Positions 16,724-24,545 of a stretch of 34,040 nt of DNA are shown here, piece by piece (position 1 is the first letter of the stretch; each line of letters opens with the position of its first letter). Origin of the DNA: Candidatus Eisenbacteria bacterium (GTDB lineage: Bacteria; Desulfobacterota; Binatia; DP-6). A program made the translations under genes and the position numbers. The notes below the pieces were generated by a model that was given only the letters and a program-made list of their open reading frames with translations, was not told where the DNA came from and ran no database searches. The stretch is taken from NCBI GenBank assembly GCA_035577985.1, contig DATJZY010000073.1, forward strand, positions 1-34,040, in the 5' to 3' direction.

Positions 16724-16972
16724 ATGCAGCTTCTGAACTGCGTGCGAATCCAGATCATCGCGCTGCTCGGTGTGGCAGCTCTCGCCGGACTCGCCCTCGC
16801 GCAAACCGGCGATCACGTCGCCTGCTACAAGGTAAAGGACCGCGCCAAGCACGGAGTCTTCACGTTGACGCTTACGCTACCCGACGCGCGGTGCTCAGAG
16901 CGCGAGCGAAGCGAAGGCGCCCTATGGAGTCGAGGTCGTAGTTGCCAGACTGGAACGCGCGGAGTCGAGTAG
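16724..16972 (+). CDS. truncated secreted protein (CYKVKD family N-terminus)
   Basis: ATG 16724 has a good Shine-Dalgarno (GGAGG at about 16712-16716) and encodes 82 residues. A clear signal peptide (IIALLGVAALAGLALAQ) is followed by GDHVACYKVKDRAKHGVFTLTLTLPDARC. This start resembles small secreted proteins common in metagenomic deltaproteobacterial and Binatia-like genomes, which are longer and continue with beta strands and further cysteines. Here the sequence turns into Ser/Arg/Glu residues with no fold and stops, so the gene looks truncated by a frameshift or deletion. Its promoter and ribosome-binding site appear intact. Function unknown. Confidence 0.6.
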   Translation: MQLLNCVRIQIIALLGVAALAGLALAQTGDHVACYKVKDRAKHGVFTLTLTLPDARCSERERSEGALWSRGRSCQTGTRGVE

Positions 16973-17042
16973 TCGGCCACCTTGCTGCTCGAGTCGCCGA
17001 AGCGCTACACTCCGACGATGACCGCCACGGCTCTGTCGATGG

Positions 17043-17198
17043 GCGGCCGCCGAGGCTCGCGGCGGGGTCGCGCACGAGCTGCCGTCGACGACCATCGAAG
17101 GCCACGGCAGCCGCCGCCCGTGGGCCGAATCCGATCGCCGGCGGGGCGCGATCTTCTCCTTGCGTCTTCCCGCGGCGAAGGTATCTGCAGCGGCGTGA
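17043..17198 (+). pseudogene. 3' remnant of a FixL-like histidine kinase
   Basis: In the frame ending at TGA 17196-17198, the translation includes GGVAHELP, then TTIEGHGS, then PWAESDRRRGAIFSLRLPAA. This matches the H-box (FAHELNQP) and the C-terminal tail (IIEAHGGRLWAESNRERGAV and FSLRLPAA) of the intact kinase at 20050-22329. The catalytic ATPase region between them is missing. Base-level similarity to 22230-22328 is plain. The remnant's TGA overlaps the GTG of the following FixJ gene (GTGA), which suggests that gene was once coupled to a cognate kinase. Confidence 0.75.
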
Positions 17199-17818
17199 CC
17201 GATGCGGAAGCGACCGTATTCATCGTCGACGACGATCCTTCGGTCCGGCGGTCGACCGAGCGCCTCGTGCGCTCGATGGGATTGAACGTCCAGACGTTCG
17301 CGTCCGCGAAGGAGTTCATGGACCACGCGCGGGTGGACCATCCGTCGTGCCTCGTGCTCGACGTCCACCTTCCGGGGCTGAGCGGTCTCGACCTGCAGCG
17401 GGAGCTCGCGCAGTCCGGCCTGCAGATCCCGATCATCTTCATCACCGGGCGCGGCAGCATCCCGATGTCGGTACGCGCGATGAAGGAGGGCGCGGTCGAG
17501 TTCCTGACCAAGCCGACACGCTCGCACGACCTGCTCGCCGCCATCCGAGCCGCGATCGAGCGCGATCGCGCGTCCCAGCGGGCGCGCCACGACGTCGATG
17601 CCTTGCGCGATCGTTACGCGCGGCTCACGGCGCGCGAGCGGGAGGTGATGGCGCTGGTGATCGCCGGGCGCCCGAACAAGCAGATCGCGAGCGAGCTCGC
17701 GACGACGGAGCGGACGGTCAAGTTCCATCGCGCGCACGTCATGGAGAAGATGGAGGCCGACTCGGTCGCGGACCTCGTCCGGATGGCCGGACAGCTCGGC
17801 CTCGCGCCGCAGGATTGA
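17195..17818 (+). CDS. FixJ-type two-component response regulator (receiver + LuxR HTH)
   Basis: The 207-residue protein is the usual FixJ length. The receiver has the acidic pocket DDD (12-14), phospho-acceptor D56 in CLVLDVHLPG, T84 and K106. The LuxR-type HTH is at about 143-205 (LTAREREVMALVIAGRPNKQIASEL). It would bind DNA when phosphorylated by a FixL-type kinase; the intact triple-PAS kinase at 20050 is the obvious nearby candidate. No in-frame ATG exists, so GTG 17195 is the start; it overlaps the stop of a kinase remnant. Longer readings to 16982 run through the remnant in another frame and are not used. Confidence 0.92.
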   Translation: MTDAEATVFIVDDDPSVRRSTERLVRSMGLNVQTFASAKEFMDHARVDHPSCLVLDVHLPGLSGLDLQRELAQSGLQIPIIFITGRGSIPMSVRAMKEGAVEFLTKPTRSHDLLAAIRAAIERDRASQRARHDVDALRDRYARLTAREREVMALVIAGRPNKQIASELATTERTVKFHRAHVMEKMEADSVADLVRMAGQLGLAPQD

Positions 17819-17824
17819 AGCCCA

Positions 17825-17869
17825 ACCTGTCCCAAGGGACAGGTCCGGCACCTGTCCCAAGAGACAGCT
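17825..17869. repeat. two tandem 20-bp inverted repeats, 25-bp period
   Basis: ACCTGTCCCAAGGGACAGGT (17825-17844) is a perfect inverted repeat with 9-bp arms around AA. ACCTGTCCCAAGAGACAGCT (17850-17869) repeats it with three changes that weaken the symmetry. The pair starts seven bases after the FixJ stop and 35 bases before the next receiver gene. No T-tract follows, so a canonical terminator is unlikely. An operator for a dimeric regulator, such as the adjacent FixJ protein, or an mRNA processing element is possible. Confidence 0.7.
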
Positions 17870-17903
17870 AGATCGGCGGGTCGCTCGCCGGTACCTTCGC
17901 GCC

Positions 17904-18338
17904 ATGACGAGATCCGACGCGGATGACCAGGCGCAAGGCCCGCCGGGTGAACCGCCGCTCGTCGCCATCGTGGACGACGATGCGTCGGTCCGGAACTCGG
18001 CAGGCCGCCTGATCCGGTCCTTCGGCTATCGTGCCGAGGTGTTCGCCTCGGGGGAGGAGTTCCTTGCCTCTCCGGTGGCCGCGCAAACGGGGTGCCTCCT
18101 GCTCGACGTCCGCATGCCGGACATGGACGGGCTCGAGGTCCAGCGACGCGTCACCGCACGCGGCCTCGCCATCCCCGTCATATTCGTCAGCGGCCGGGCG
18201 AGCGACGACGAGGAGCGCCGGGCACGATCCGCGGGAGCGATCGACTTCCTGCGAAAGCCGATCGCCAGAGAGACGTTGTTGCGAGTTCTTCGGAAAGCAT
18301 TTTCGAGAGGAGAAGGCGACCATGACGACGATGTGTGA
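17904..18338 (+). CDS. stand-alone response-regulator receiver
   Basis: The 144-residue protein is essentially a single receiver domain: DDD (24-26), phospho-acceptor D68 in CLLLDVRMPDMDG, S96 and K118. There is no DNA-binding domain. It resembles FixJ-type receivers. Its last 17 nt overlap the start of a sigma-54 activator gene that itself has no receiver. Together they look like an NtrC-type regulator split into two proteins, so this one may control the activator by direct contact. It could alternatively act in a phosphorelay with the kinases downstream. ATG 17904 is the only good start. Confidence 0.9.
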   Translation: MTRSDADDQAQGPPGEPPLVAIVDDDASVRNSAGRLIRSFGYRAEVFASGEEFLASPVAAQTGCLLLDVRMPDMDGLEVQRRVTARGLAIPVIFVSGRASDDEERRARSAGAIDFLRKPIARETLLRVLRKAFSRGEGDHDDDV

Positions 18339-19389
18339 GACATCAGGGATCGACGCGCGGTCCATCTACCGGATTGAGGACGCATCCGGCGCGGCCGTCT
18401 TGCACGGGATCGTCGGCCGGAGCTCCGCGATCCAGCGAGTGCTTCGCCTGGCCGAAACCGTCGCCGCTACCGATGCGGCCATCCTCATCCGCGGCGAGAC
18501 GGGAACCGGGAAGGAGCTCATCGCCGACCTGATCCACCACCTGAGCGCGCGGCGGGGGGCCCCCCTCGTGAGGTACAACTGTAACGCGACCCCCGCCGGT
18601 CTTCTGGAGAGCGAGCTGTTCGGCCACGAGCGCGGCGCCTTCACGGGCGCCATCGCCCGACGGATCGGGCGCTTCGAGCTCGCGAACAAGGGCACGCTGT
18701 TTCTGGACGAGATCGGCGACCTGCCGCTGGATCTCCAGCCGAAGCTCCTGCGCGTGCTGGAGGAGCTGGAATTCGACCGCGTCGGCAGCACACAGGCGAT
18801 CCGGAGCGACGTCAGGGTCATCGCGGCGACGAACCGTCCGCTAGAGGAGCTCGTCGCGACTGGACAGTACCGCGCCGACCTGTTCTATCGGCTGAACGTG
18901 TTTCCGATCGACCTTCCCCCGCTTCGGGAACGGACCGGGGACATTCCGCTCCTCGTCCGCCACTTCGTCGTACGGCACGGCCGGCACCTCGGCCGTCGCA
19001 TCGACTCGATTGCGCCCGAGGTCATGGAGCAGCTGGTCCGGCATCCGTGGCCCGGGAACGTGCGCGAGCTGCAACACGTCATCCATCGCGCGGTGATCCT
19101 CTCGCACGGCGGGAGCCTCCAGCTGCCGCCTCTGGAAGTGCCCGTGAAGATCACGCGGTCGCCGGCGGGACACGCCGAAACCTTCGACGACGCGGCGCGG
19201 GAGCACATCGTCCGGGTGCTCCGCGAAACGAACGGCATCGTCGCAGGTCCTCGCGGTGCTGCGGCCCGTCTCGGGCTCAAGCGCACGACGCTCCTGTCGA
19301 GAATGGAGAGGCTCGGGATCACGCCGGCGGCGGTCGTCGCCGTGCCACAATTTCCGGCCGCGCAGTCGGCGCGATCGATCGCAGTGTGA
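18322..19389 (+). CDS. sigma-54-dependent transcriptional activator lacking a receiver
   Basis: The 355-residue protein has a short N-terminal stretch, then the AAA+ core from about residue 28: Walker A GETGTGKE (58-65), GAFTGA (105-110, contacts sigma-54), Walker B LFLDE (126-130) and the R-finger region YRADLFYRLNVFPIDLPPLRER. The C-terminal Fis-type HTH is GAAARLGLKRTTLLSRMERLGI (about 315-336). The core resembles FhlA/NtrC proteins. It remodels the RNA polymerase-sigma-54 closed complex from enhancer sites. ATG 18322 has GGAGAAGG upstream and overlaps the receiver gene by 17 nt. It is the only candidate in the window for binding the repeated palindromes upstream of the -24/-12 promoters, which I infer but cannot prove. 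Confidence 0.94.
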   Translation: MTTMCETSGIDARSIYRIEDASGAAVLHGIVGRSSAIQRVLRLAETVAATDAAILIRGETGTGKELIADLIHHLSARRGAPLVRYNCNATPAGLLESELFGHERGAFTGAIARRIGRFELANKGTLFLDEIGDLPLDLQPKLLRVLEELEFDRVGSTQAIRSDVRVIAATNRPLEELVATGQYRADLFYRLNVFPIDLPPLRERTGDIPLLVRHFVVRHGRHLGRRIDSIAPEVMEQLVRHPWPGNVRELQHVIHRAVILSHGGSLQLPPLEVPVKITRSPAGHAETFDDAAREHIVRVLRETNGIVAGPRGAAARLGLKRTTLLSRMERLGITPAAVVAVPQFPAAQSARSIAV

Positions 19390-19393
19390 CTGG

Positions 19394-19822
19394 CTAAACC
19401 GTCACCGCGACGCCGATGACATGGCCGATCGCGTAGGTGGCAGCGGCGGCGGCGAATCCGAGGAGGAGCTGGCGCGATTCCGACCACACGGTACCGCGAC
19501 CCGTGAACAGTGAGATGGCGGCGCCGATGGCGAAGAGTGCGACGCCGCCTGCCGCGATGCTTGCGACCGCGGCGCGGCTGCCCGTCACGAACACGAACGG
19601 GACGACGGGAACGATCGCGCCGGCGGCAAAGAGCAGGAACGACGTGATCGCTGCGATCCACGGCGAGCCACCGAGCTGGTCCGGGTCGATGCCGAGCTCC
19701 TCTCGCGAGAGCGTATCGAGGGCCGTTCGCTCGTCGCTCATAACCGCGCGCGAGAGGTGATCGGCTTCCTCGGTGAGCCCCTTCGATTCGTAGATCAGCT
19801 GAAGCTCCTCGCGCTCCTCCAT
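19394..19822 (-). CDS. VIT1/CCC1-family membrane protein, N-terminally truncated
   Basis: The 142-residue reading frame covers the cytoplasmic linker (EEREELQLIYESKGLTEEADHL) and three C-terminal transmembrane helices (SPWIAAITSFLLFAAGAIVPVVPF and after) of VIT1/CCC1 Fe/Mn transporters. The first two helices, with the usual substrate-binding residues, are missing. In-frame family-like residues (NADIARWLENRQEE) extend upstream of the ATG, then meet a stop without a start codon, so the gene has probably lost its 5' part. AGGAAGAG before ATG 19822 could still allow expression of the fragment. It converges with the activator gene four bases away. Transport by the fragment is doubtful. Confidence 0.7.
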   Translation of the reverse strand: MEEREELQLIYESKGLTEEADHLSRAVMSDERTALDTLSREELGIDPDQLGGSPWIAAITSFLLFAAGAIVPVVPFVFVTGSRAAVASIAAGGVALFAIGAAISLFTGRGTVWSESRQLLLGFAAAAATYAIGHVIGVAVTV

Positions 19823-20049
19823 CTCTTCCTGTCGATTCTCGAGCCACCGCGCGATGTCGGCGTTTCTGCTCGCCGTGCCGCGCGTTCATGCCGCAGTCCT
19901 ACGGCCGTTGCCGCGCGGCTGCGTACCGAGGCTCGAACGCATCCGTTCCCCGAAGGCATCATCCGGGCCATCGGCGCGTGCAGGGTCTTGCTGCGGGTTC
20001 GATCACGGTCGTGGACCCGCCACATTGCGCCTCAGCTTCCGAGTGGACT

Positions 20050-22329
20050 ATGGGTGAACGACTGTCGCCCGTCGCGTCTCCCGGCGAGTTGCCTACCCCA
20101 GCGAGCAAGCGTACGACACGCGCCTTCCCACGGGCCGTGTCAAAAGTCTTGCTCGGACTGAGCGCCTTCGCATTGGTGACCGTCGTCTGCTTCCAGCTCG
20201 GGCTCAATTCCACCCCGACCGCCTTCTTCTACTTGATCCTCATCGTGCTCCTGTCCCTCGTGAGCGACTTCATCCCACTCGCCGCACTGTCGATCCTCGC
20301 CGTCGCGTCCCTGAACTACTTCTTCGTCCCGCCGCGCTTTTCGTTCGCGATCGAGAATCCAGTGGACGCCGTGGAGCTGGCCGCCTTCTTCGTGACCGCG
20401 CTCGTGATCACCCGACTCGTGAACCGATCGACGAAAGCGGCGCGGCTGCTGGAGGAACGGGCACGGCTGCTCGATCTGACGCATGATGCCGTCTTCGTCC
20501 GCGACATGGATCGCCGAATCATCTACTGGAACCGCGGCGCGGAGGAGCTGTACGGCTGGACGGCCGACGAGGCGCTCGGGCAGGTCGCGCACGAGCTCCT
20601 GCACACCAGACTTCCCATTCCGTTCGCCGATGTCGAGGCAGAGCTGCTGCGCAACGGCTCGTGGCAGGGCGACATCGTCCATACAACGCGCGACGGGAAG
20701 CAGGTCGTCGTCGCGAGCCGGTGGGGCGTCGAACGAGACGAGTCGGGCGATCCCGTCGCGTTTCTCGAGACGACGAACGACATCACCGAGCGCAGAAGAA
20801 GTGAAGAAGCACTGCGGAGGAGCGAGGACAAGTGGAGGGCAGTCTTCGAGCACAACCCCACGATGTACTTCATGATCGACCCCGCTGGCGCCGTCGTGTC
20901 GGTCAACCCGTTCGGCGCGGAGAACCTCGGTTACACCGTCGACGAATTGGTGGGTCATCCCGTGCTGAACCTGTTCCTGGAAGCGGATCGAGAGGCCGCC
21001 CGCCGGAAGGTTGCCGCCTGCCTGGAACATCCCGGGCAAATCATGACCTGGGAGCTTCGCAAGGTCCGCAAGGACGGCACGATGCTGTGGGTGCGTGAGA
21101 CGGCGAAAGCGATGCGAACGGCGGAAGGCGAGCTCGCCGTCCTGATCGTATGTGAGGACATCACCCAGCAGAAGCGCGCGGAGGACGAGCTGCGCGCGAG
21201 TGAAGGCCGCTTCCGCACCTTGGTCGATCACGCGACCGACGCGTTCTTCCTGGCCGACGAGCGACTCGCGACGTCGCCCGGCGAGACGAGTTGGTGGAGG
21301 GTCATCGACGTGAACCGCGAGGCCTGCGACAGCCTCGGCTACACCCGGGACGAGTTGATCGGGATGAACGCGATCGAGGTGACCCCAGACCTGGACGCGG
21401 ATTCGATCAGGAAGGAGTTCCCGCCGGGCGGAAGCAATATCCTCACGTTCGAAACGCGCCTGCGCCGAAAAGATGGGACGTCTTTCCCCGTCGAAGTCCG
21501 GACGCGTCGGTTCTCGGAGCACGGACATCGGTTCAGCATCTCGCTCGTCCGCGACGTGGCGGCTCGCAATCAGGCGGAGCAGGCGCTCCGGGAGGCTCAG
21601 GCGGCGCTGACACACGTGACACGCCTCACGACACTCGGCGAGGTGACTGCCTCCTTCGCCCACGAGCTGAACCAGCCGCTGGCGGCGATCGTCAACAATG
21701 CGAACGCGTGTCTCGGCGCGCTATCGACCGGACACCAGGATCCGGACGAGATGCGGAACGCTCTCGGCGACATCGTCGCCGACGCCGAGCGGGCGAGCGC
21801 CGTCATCGACCGCGTGCGGGCGCTGGCGAAGCGGTCGGCGCCCGAGCACGTGAAGCTCCGACTCGTCGACGTCGTGAATGACGTCCTCGCGCTCGCCGCG
21901 GCAGAGGCGGTCGCCCGCCACGTGACGATTCAAACCAACGTGGCCGAGGATCTCCCCGGCATCCTTGGCGACCGCGTGCAGCTGCAGCAGGTCTTGCTGA
22001 ACCTCGTCGTGAACGCCATGGATGCGATGGGAAGCGTGGATGAGCGGGAGCGGCTTCTGCAGATTCGCGGGCGTCTGGACACGGACGACGGACGGCGGGC
22101 GGTGACGATCTGCGTCGAGGACCGCGGAACTGGCCTGCAACCCGAAGAGCTGCCTCGGCTCTTCAACGCGTTCTACACGACCAAGCCGTACGGCATGGGG
22201 CTCGGGCTGGCGATCAGTCGCTCGATCATCGAGGCCCACGGTGGCCGCCTGTGGGCCGAATCGAACCGCGAGCGGGGCGCGGTCTTCTCCTTGCGACTTC
22301 CGGCGGCGGACGCGACTGCCGCGGCGTGA
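20050..22329 (+). CDS. membrane FixL-like sensor histidine kinase with DUF4118 and three PAS domains
   Basis: The 759-residue protein starts with about four transmembrane helices (residues 30-120) containing NYFFVPPRFSF, typical of KdpD-like DUF4118. Three PAS domains follow: near [40 protein letters not shown] and LVDHATDAFFLADE. Next come a HisKA domain with FAHELNQPLAAI (phospho-acceptor H538) and a HATPase with LLNLVVNAMDAMG, EDRGTGL and GMGLGLAISRSIIEAHGG. It would phosphorylate FixJ-like partners such as 17195-17818 or the lone receiver at 17904. No heme-binding His can be assigned in the PAS domains from reading alone. ATG 20050 is preferred over a longer frame from 19888. Its 3' end is duplicated as degraded remnants at 17043 and 25130. 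Confidence 0.92.
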   Translation: MGERLSPVASPGELPTPASKRTTRAFPRAVSKVLLGLSAFALVTVVCFQLGLNSTPTAFFYLILIVLLSLVSDFIPLAALSILAVASLNYFFVPPRFSFAIENPVDAVELAAFFVTALVITRLVNRSTKAARLLEERARLLDLTHDAVFVRDMDRRIIYWNRGAEELYGWTADEALGQVAHELLHTRLPIPFADVEAELLRNGSWQGDIVHTTRDGKQVVVASRWGVERDESGDPVAFLETTNDITERRRSEEALRRSEDKWRAVFEHNPTMYFMIDPAGAVVSVNPFGAENLGYTVDELVGHPVLNLFLEADREAARRKVAACLEHPGQIMTWELRKVRKDGTMLWVRETAKAMRTAEGELAVLIVCEDITQQKRAEDELRASEGRFRTLVDHATDAFFLADERLATSPGETSWWRVIDVNREACDSLGYTRDELIGMNAIEVTPDLDADSIRKEFPPGGSNILTFETRLRRKDGTSFPVEVRTRRFSEHGHRFSISLVRDVAARNQAEQALREAQAALTHVTRLTTLGEVTASFAHELNQPLAAIVNNANACLGALSTGHQDPDEMRNALGDIVADAERASAVIDRVRALAKRSAPEHVKLRLVDVVNDVLALAAAEAVARHVTIQTNVAEDLPGILGDRVQLQQVLLNLVVNAMDAMGSVDERERLLQIRGRLDTDDGRRAVTICVEDRGTGLQPEELPRLFNAFYTTKPYGMGLGLAISRSIIEAHGGRLWAESNRERGAVFSLRLPAADATAAA

Positions 22330-22536
22330 CGCAGCCTCGACGCCAGCTACGACACACCGGGCGGAGCCGGCGGACGGCGCGCCCACCTGCAGTGCGATGG
22401 GATGCCCGCGGCGTGGGCGGCCGTGCGCTGGCGGGCGCGTGCGTTCGGCCTCTTCGCGTCGCCCTTCCTGACCTTCACGACGACCTCCGCACGGGCCTGC
22501 GGCGCAGCGATGTCGGCTAGCCCTCCGCCGCGATCG

Positions 22537-23514
22537 TCAGCGCCAGCCGGTGTGCCTACGGATGAACCGCAGGATGCTCTCGGTCGCCGCTCCGGCCTGC
22601 GGCAGCATCGGCATCGCCTGGAAAACGTGCGGCATGCCCTCCCACAGCTCGAGCTCGACCGGCACGCCGCTCGCGTGCGCCTTCGCCGCGGCGCGCGTGG
22701 CCTCGTCGCGCAGCATCTCCGTGGAGCCGGCCTGGATGAGGAGCGGTCGCAGTCCGCGGAAGTCGCCGAAGAGCGGCGACACCGCGGGATCGAGGAATCG
22801 CTCGGGCGGCGCGTAGAACGTGCGCAGCCGCAGGAGTCCGCCGAGCGTGAAGAGCGGGTCGTGCCGCTCGTTCTCGACCAGGCTCGGCCCGCAGAGCGTG
22901 AAGTCGACGACCGGGGAGAGCAGGATCGCGCACGCCGGCAGCGGCTCGCCGGCGTCCTTGATCCGCAGCAGCGTCACCAGCGCGAGGTTTCCCCCGGCCG
23001 AGTCGCCGGCGACGACGATGCTGCGCGGGTCGCACCCTTGCGCGAGCAGCCAGCGGTACGCGGCGTGGCAGTCGTCGGGCGCGGCCGGGAACGGGTGCTC
23101 GGGGGCGAGGCGATAGTCGACCATCAGCGCGCGCGCGTTCAAGCCCCTGCACCACGGCCCCAGCATGGCGGCATGGATCGCCGCAAAGCGCAGGATGAAC
23201 GCGCCCCCGTGGAGGTACAGGATCACACGCTCGGACCGCGCGCCCGGTGCTTCGATCCATTCGGCGCGCACGCCGGCGCAGTCGACCGCTTCGCGGTGGA
23301 CGGCAGGGTCGATGCGCGCGAACCGCCGGTCGAGTGCCGTCGCCTTCACCCGCAGCCGCGCGAGGTCGGGGTGCGCGGGCGTCATCCGCTGCACCGACCA
23401 GCGCAGCACGAAGTTCAGCAGCCGCCGCTGCCAGCCCCCTCCCGGCGGCGCTACGCGCCGCGCATACGAGGGGACGGCGGTCATCGCGGTGTTCCGCGTC
23501 TCGCTCGGGGGCAT
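22537..23514 (-). CDS. HSL-type alpha/beta-hydrolase (esterase/lipase)
   Basis: The 325-residue protein is of the hormone-sensitive-lipase group. LYLHGGAFI forms the oxyanion hole, VAGDSAGGN holds the nucleophilic serine, and GMPHVFQ holds the catalytic histidine. The acid position reads GSTEMLRDEA, with Glu where Asp is more usual. DYRLAPEHPFPAAPDD is diagnostic. It hydrolyses short- or medium-chain esters. An ATG at 23658 overlaps the stop of the upstream gene (ATGA) and would add 48 residues, but these are unlike the family and cross a strong hairpin at 23618-23644. ATG 23514 or 23484 is therefore preferred. The gene may be read through from the periplasmic-protein gene. Confidence 0.9.
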   Translation of the reverse strand: MPPSETRNTAMTAVPSYARRVAPPGGGWQRRLLNFVLRWSVQRMTPAHPDLARLRVKATALDRRFARIDPAVHREAVDCAGVRAEWIEAPGARSERVILYLHGGAFILRFAAIHAAMLGPWCRGLNARALMVDYRLAPEHPFPAAPDDCHAAYRWLLAQGCDPRSIVVAGDSAGGNLALVTLLRIKDAGEPLPACAILLSPVVDFTLCGPSLVENERHDPLFTLGGLLRLRTFYAPPERFLDPAVSPLFGDFRGLRPLLIQAGSTEMLRDEATRAAAKAHASGVPVELELWEGMPHVFQAMPMLPQAGAATESILRFIRRHTGWR

Positions 23515-23617
23515 CGCCCCGTCGTGCTCGAGCGCGGCGAGCCAAGCGGAGCCCCCCGATGGCAACTGCTCGCCCGCGCTCCTGCCCCCGAGCCCCGTCT
23601 GGCGCGGGGGTGAGGTC

Positions 23618-23644
23618 GAGGGCTCGGGTCGAGCCCGAGCCCTC
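23618..23644 (-). terminator. hairpin after periplasmic-protein gene
   Basis: GAGGGCTCGGG and CCCGAGCCCTC form perfect 11-bp arms around a 5-nt loop, 11 nt downstream of the stop at 23655 on the minus strand. No T-run follows, so it is not a canonical intrinsic terminator. It may attenuate read-through into the hydrolase gene or protect the 3' end. A degraded copy lies at 24425-24452 beside a remnant of the same gene. Confidence 0.55.
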
Positions 23645-23654
23645 GTGTCCCCGC

Positions 23655-24089
23655 TCACCGCTTGACCGTCATGTCGACGCCGGCGGCGCCGAGTCCGATA
23701 TCGACGCCCTGGGTGGTCGAGACGAGCTCCACCGTCACCCCGTTTTGGTTCTTCATCGCGGCGACGCCGCCTCCTCCCGCCGCCGTCAGTCCGGCACCGA
23801 GGCTCGTGTAGTTGCCGTCGAAGTCGCTCAGCTTCTTCAAGTTGAATACCTTGCCAGATGCCTCGATCGATTTGACACCGACATCACCCACAGAGAGTCC
23901 CTGCACGGTGATTGGGTAGTCCCTCCCGTCGAAGGTGAGGGTGCCGCTGCCCCATTTCACGCCCACGCCCGCGGCCACGGACCCGGCGCTCAACTTGAGC
24001 GTAGCGTTCGGCGCCTTGTTCTCTGCCTGCGCGGTGGTGAGGATCAACCCCAGCACGGCAACGGCTACGAATCCCTTCATCAGTCTCAT
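23655..24089 (-). CDS. small periplasmic protein of unknown function
   Basis: From ATG 24089 this gives 144 residues; ATG 24101 adds four. A signal peptide (MRLMKGFVAVAVLGLILTTAQA) is followed by a Gly/Val-rich, beta-type mature protein with VKWGSGTLTFDGRDYPITV, GLSVGDVGVKSIEASGKVF, LSDFDGNYTS, MKNQNGVTVELVSTTQGV and a final VDMTVK. It weakly recalls DUF1134/EipA-like secreted proteins, but I do not assign it. GAAAGG lies upstream of the starts. A perfect-core -24/-12 promoter (24146-24159) with paired palindromes (24200-24235) precedes it, so strong sigma-54-dependent expression is plausible. A decayed copy of its 3' end lies at 24425-24545. Confidence 0.82.
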   Translation of the reverse strand: MRLMKGFVAVAVLGLILTTAQAENKAPNATLKLSAGSVAAGVGVKWGSGTLTFDGRDYPITVQGLSVGDVGVKSIEASGKVFNLKKLSDFDGNYTSLGAGLTAAGGGGVAAMKNQNGVTVELVSTTQGVDIGLGAAGVDMTVKR

Positions 24090-24145
24090 TCCGTATTCCA
24101 TCCTTTCGTTGGTTGTTGCAGCCGGCTTGCTGGCGATCGCTCGTC

Positions 24146-24159
24146 GCAACTTGCGTGCC
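24146..24159 (-). promoter_or_regulatory. sigma-54 promoter candidate for periplasmic protein (module E)
   Basis: On the minus strand GGCACG-CAAG-TTGC matches the -24/-12 core at every position, with GG-N10-GC spacing. The predicted start near 24134 leaves a leader of 33-45 nt. Confidence 0.62.
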
Positions 24160-24199
24160 GTTCGCGATTGCGATGCGCGCCGTGGTTGGAGCCGTTGCG

Positions 24200-24235
24200 T
24201 GCCGGTCGCACGGCATCCGTGCCGGCTCATCGACA
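24200..24235. promoter_or_regulatory. paired enhancer-like palindromes, module E
   Basis: TGCCGG-CTCA-TCGACA (24220-24235, one mismatch to consensus) and TGCCGG-TCGC-ACGGCA (24200-24215, two mismatches) have centres exactly 20 bp apart. They lie 68 and 48 bp upstream of the minus-strand -24 GG, nearly the same geometry as module D. Confidence 0.55.
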
Positions 24236-24424
24236 GGACCGGGGGCCCTCACGAGCACGTCGTGCACGTCGTTGCACGCGCCTCCTCCGGTCGAAGATCG
24301 ATGGCGCTCTCGAGATGTCGGCGCACTCCGGTATCTCCGCGATCGCCCGCTCGCGGCGGCCGCTCCGGTCGAGGAGCCACGTCGATTCGGAGAACGGAGC
24401 TGGCATGGCCGGTGCGGGCGCCGT

Positions 24425-24545
24425 GAGGCTCGGGCCATGTGCCCGAGTCCTCGTGTCGCGGGTCAGTTCTTTGATCTTCATGTCGACACCGTCGGCCGAG
24501 AGCGATTTGATGCCCTGGTGGTCGAACGGGCTCGACGGTCCCCCC
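24425..24545 (-). pseudogene. remnant of a paralogue of the periplasmic-protein gene, with its hairpin
   Basis: Bases 24469-24545 align with 23655-23735, the 3' end of the intact gene. The minus-strand translation gives HQGIKSLSADGVDMKIKE against TQGVDIGLGAAGVDMTVKR. The similarity continues past the stop into a degraded version of the hairpin (24425-24435 with 24441-24452). The stop codon is out of frame and the 5' part is gone. It abuts the AAA-ATPase remnant at 24546. Confidence 0.65.

Noticed and set aside
19861..20049. -24/-12 promoter or palindromes before the triple-PAS kinase
   Set aside because: Several GG...GC pairs were checked and none has N10 spacing with recognisable boxes.
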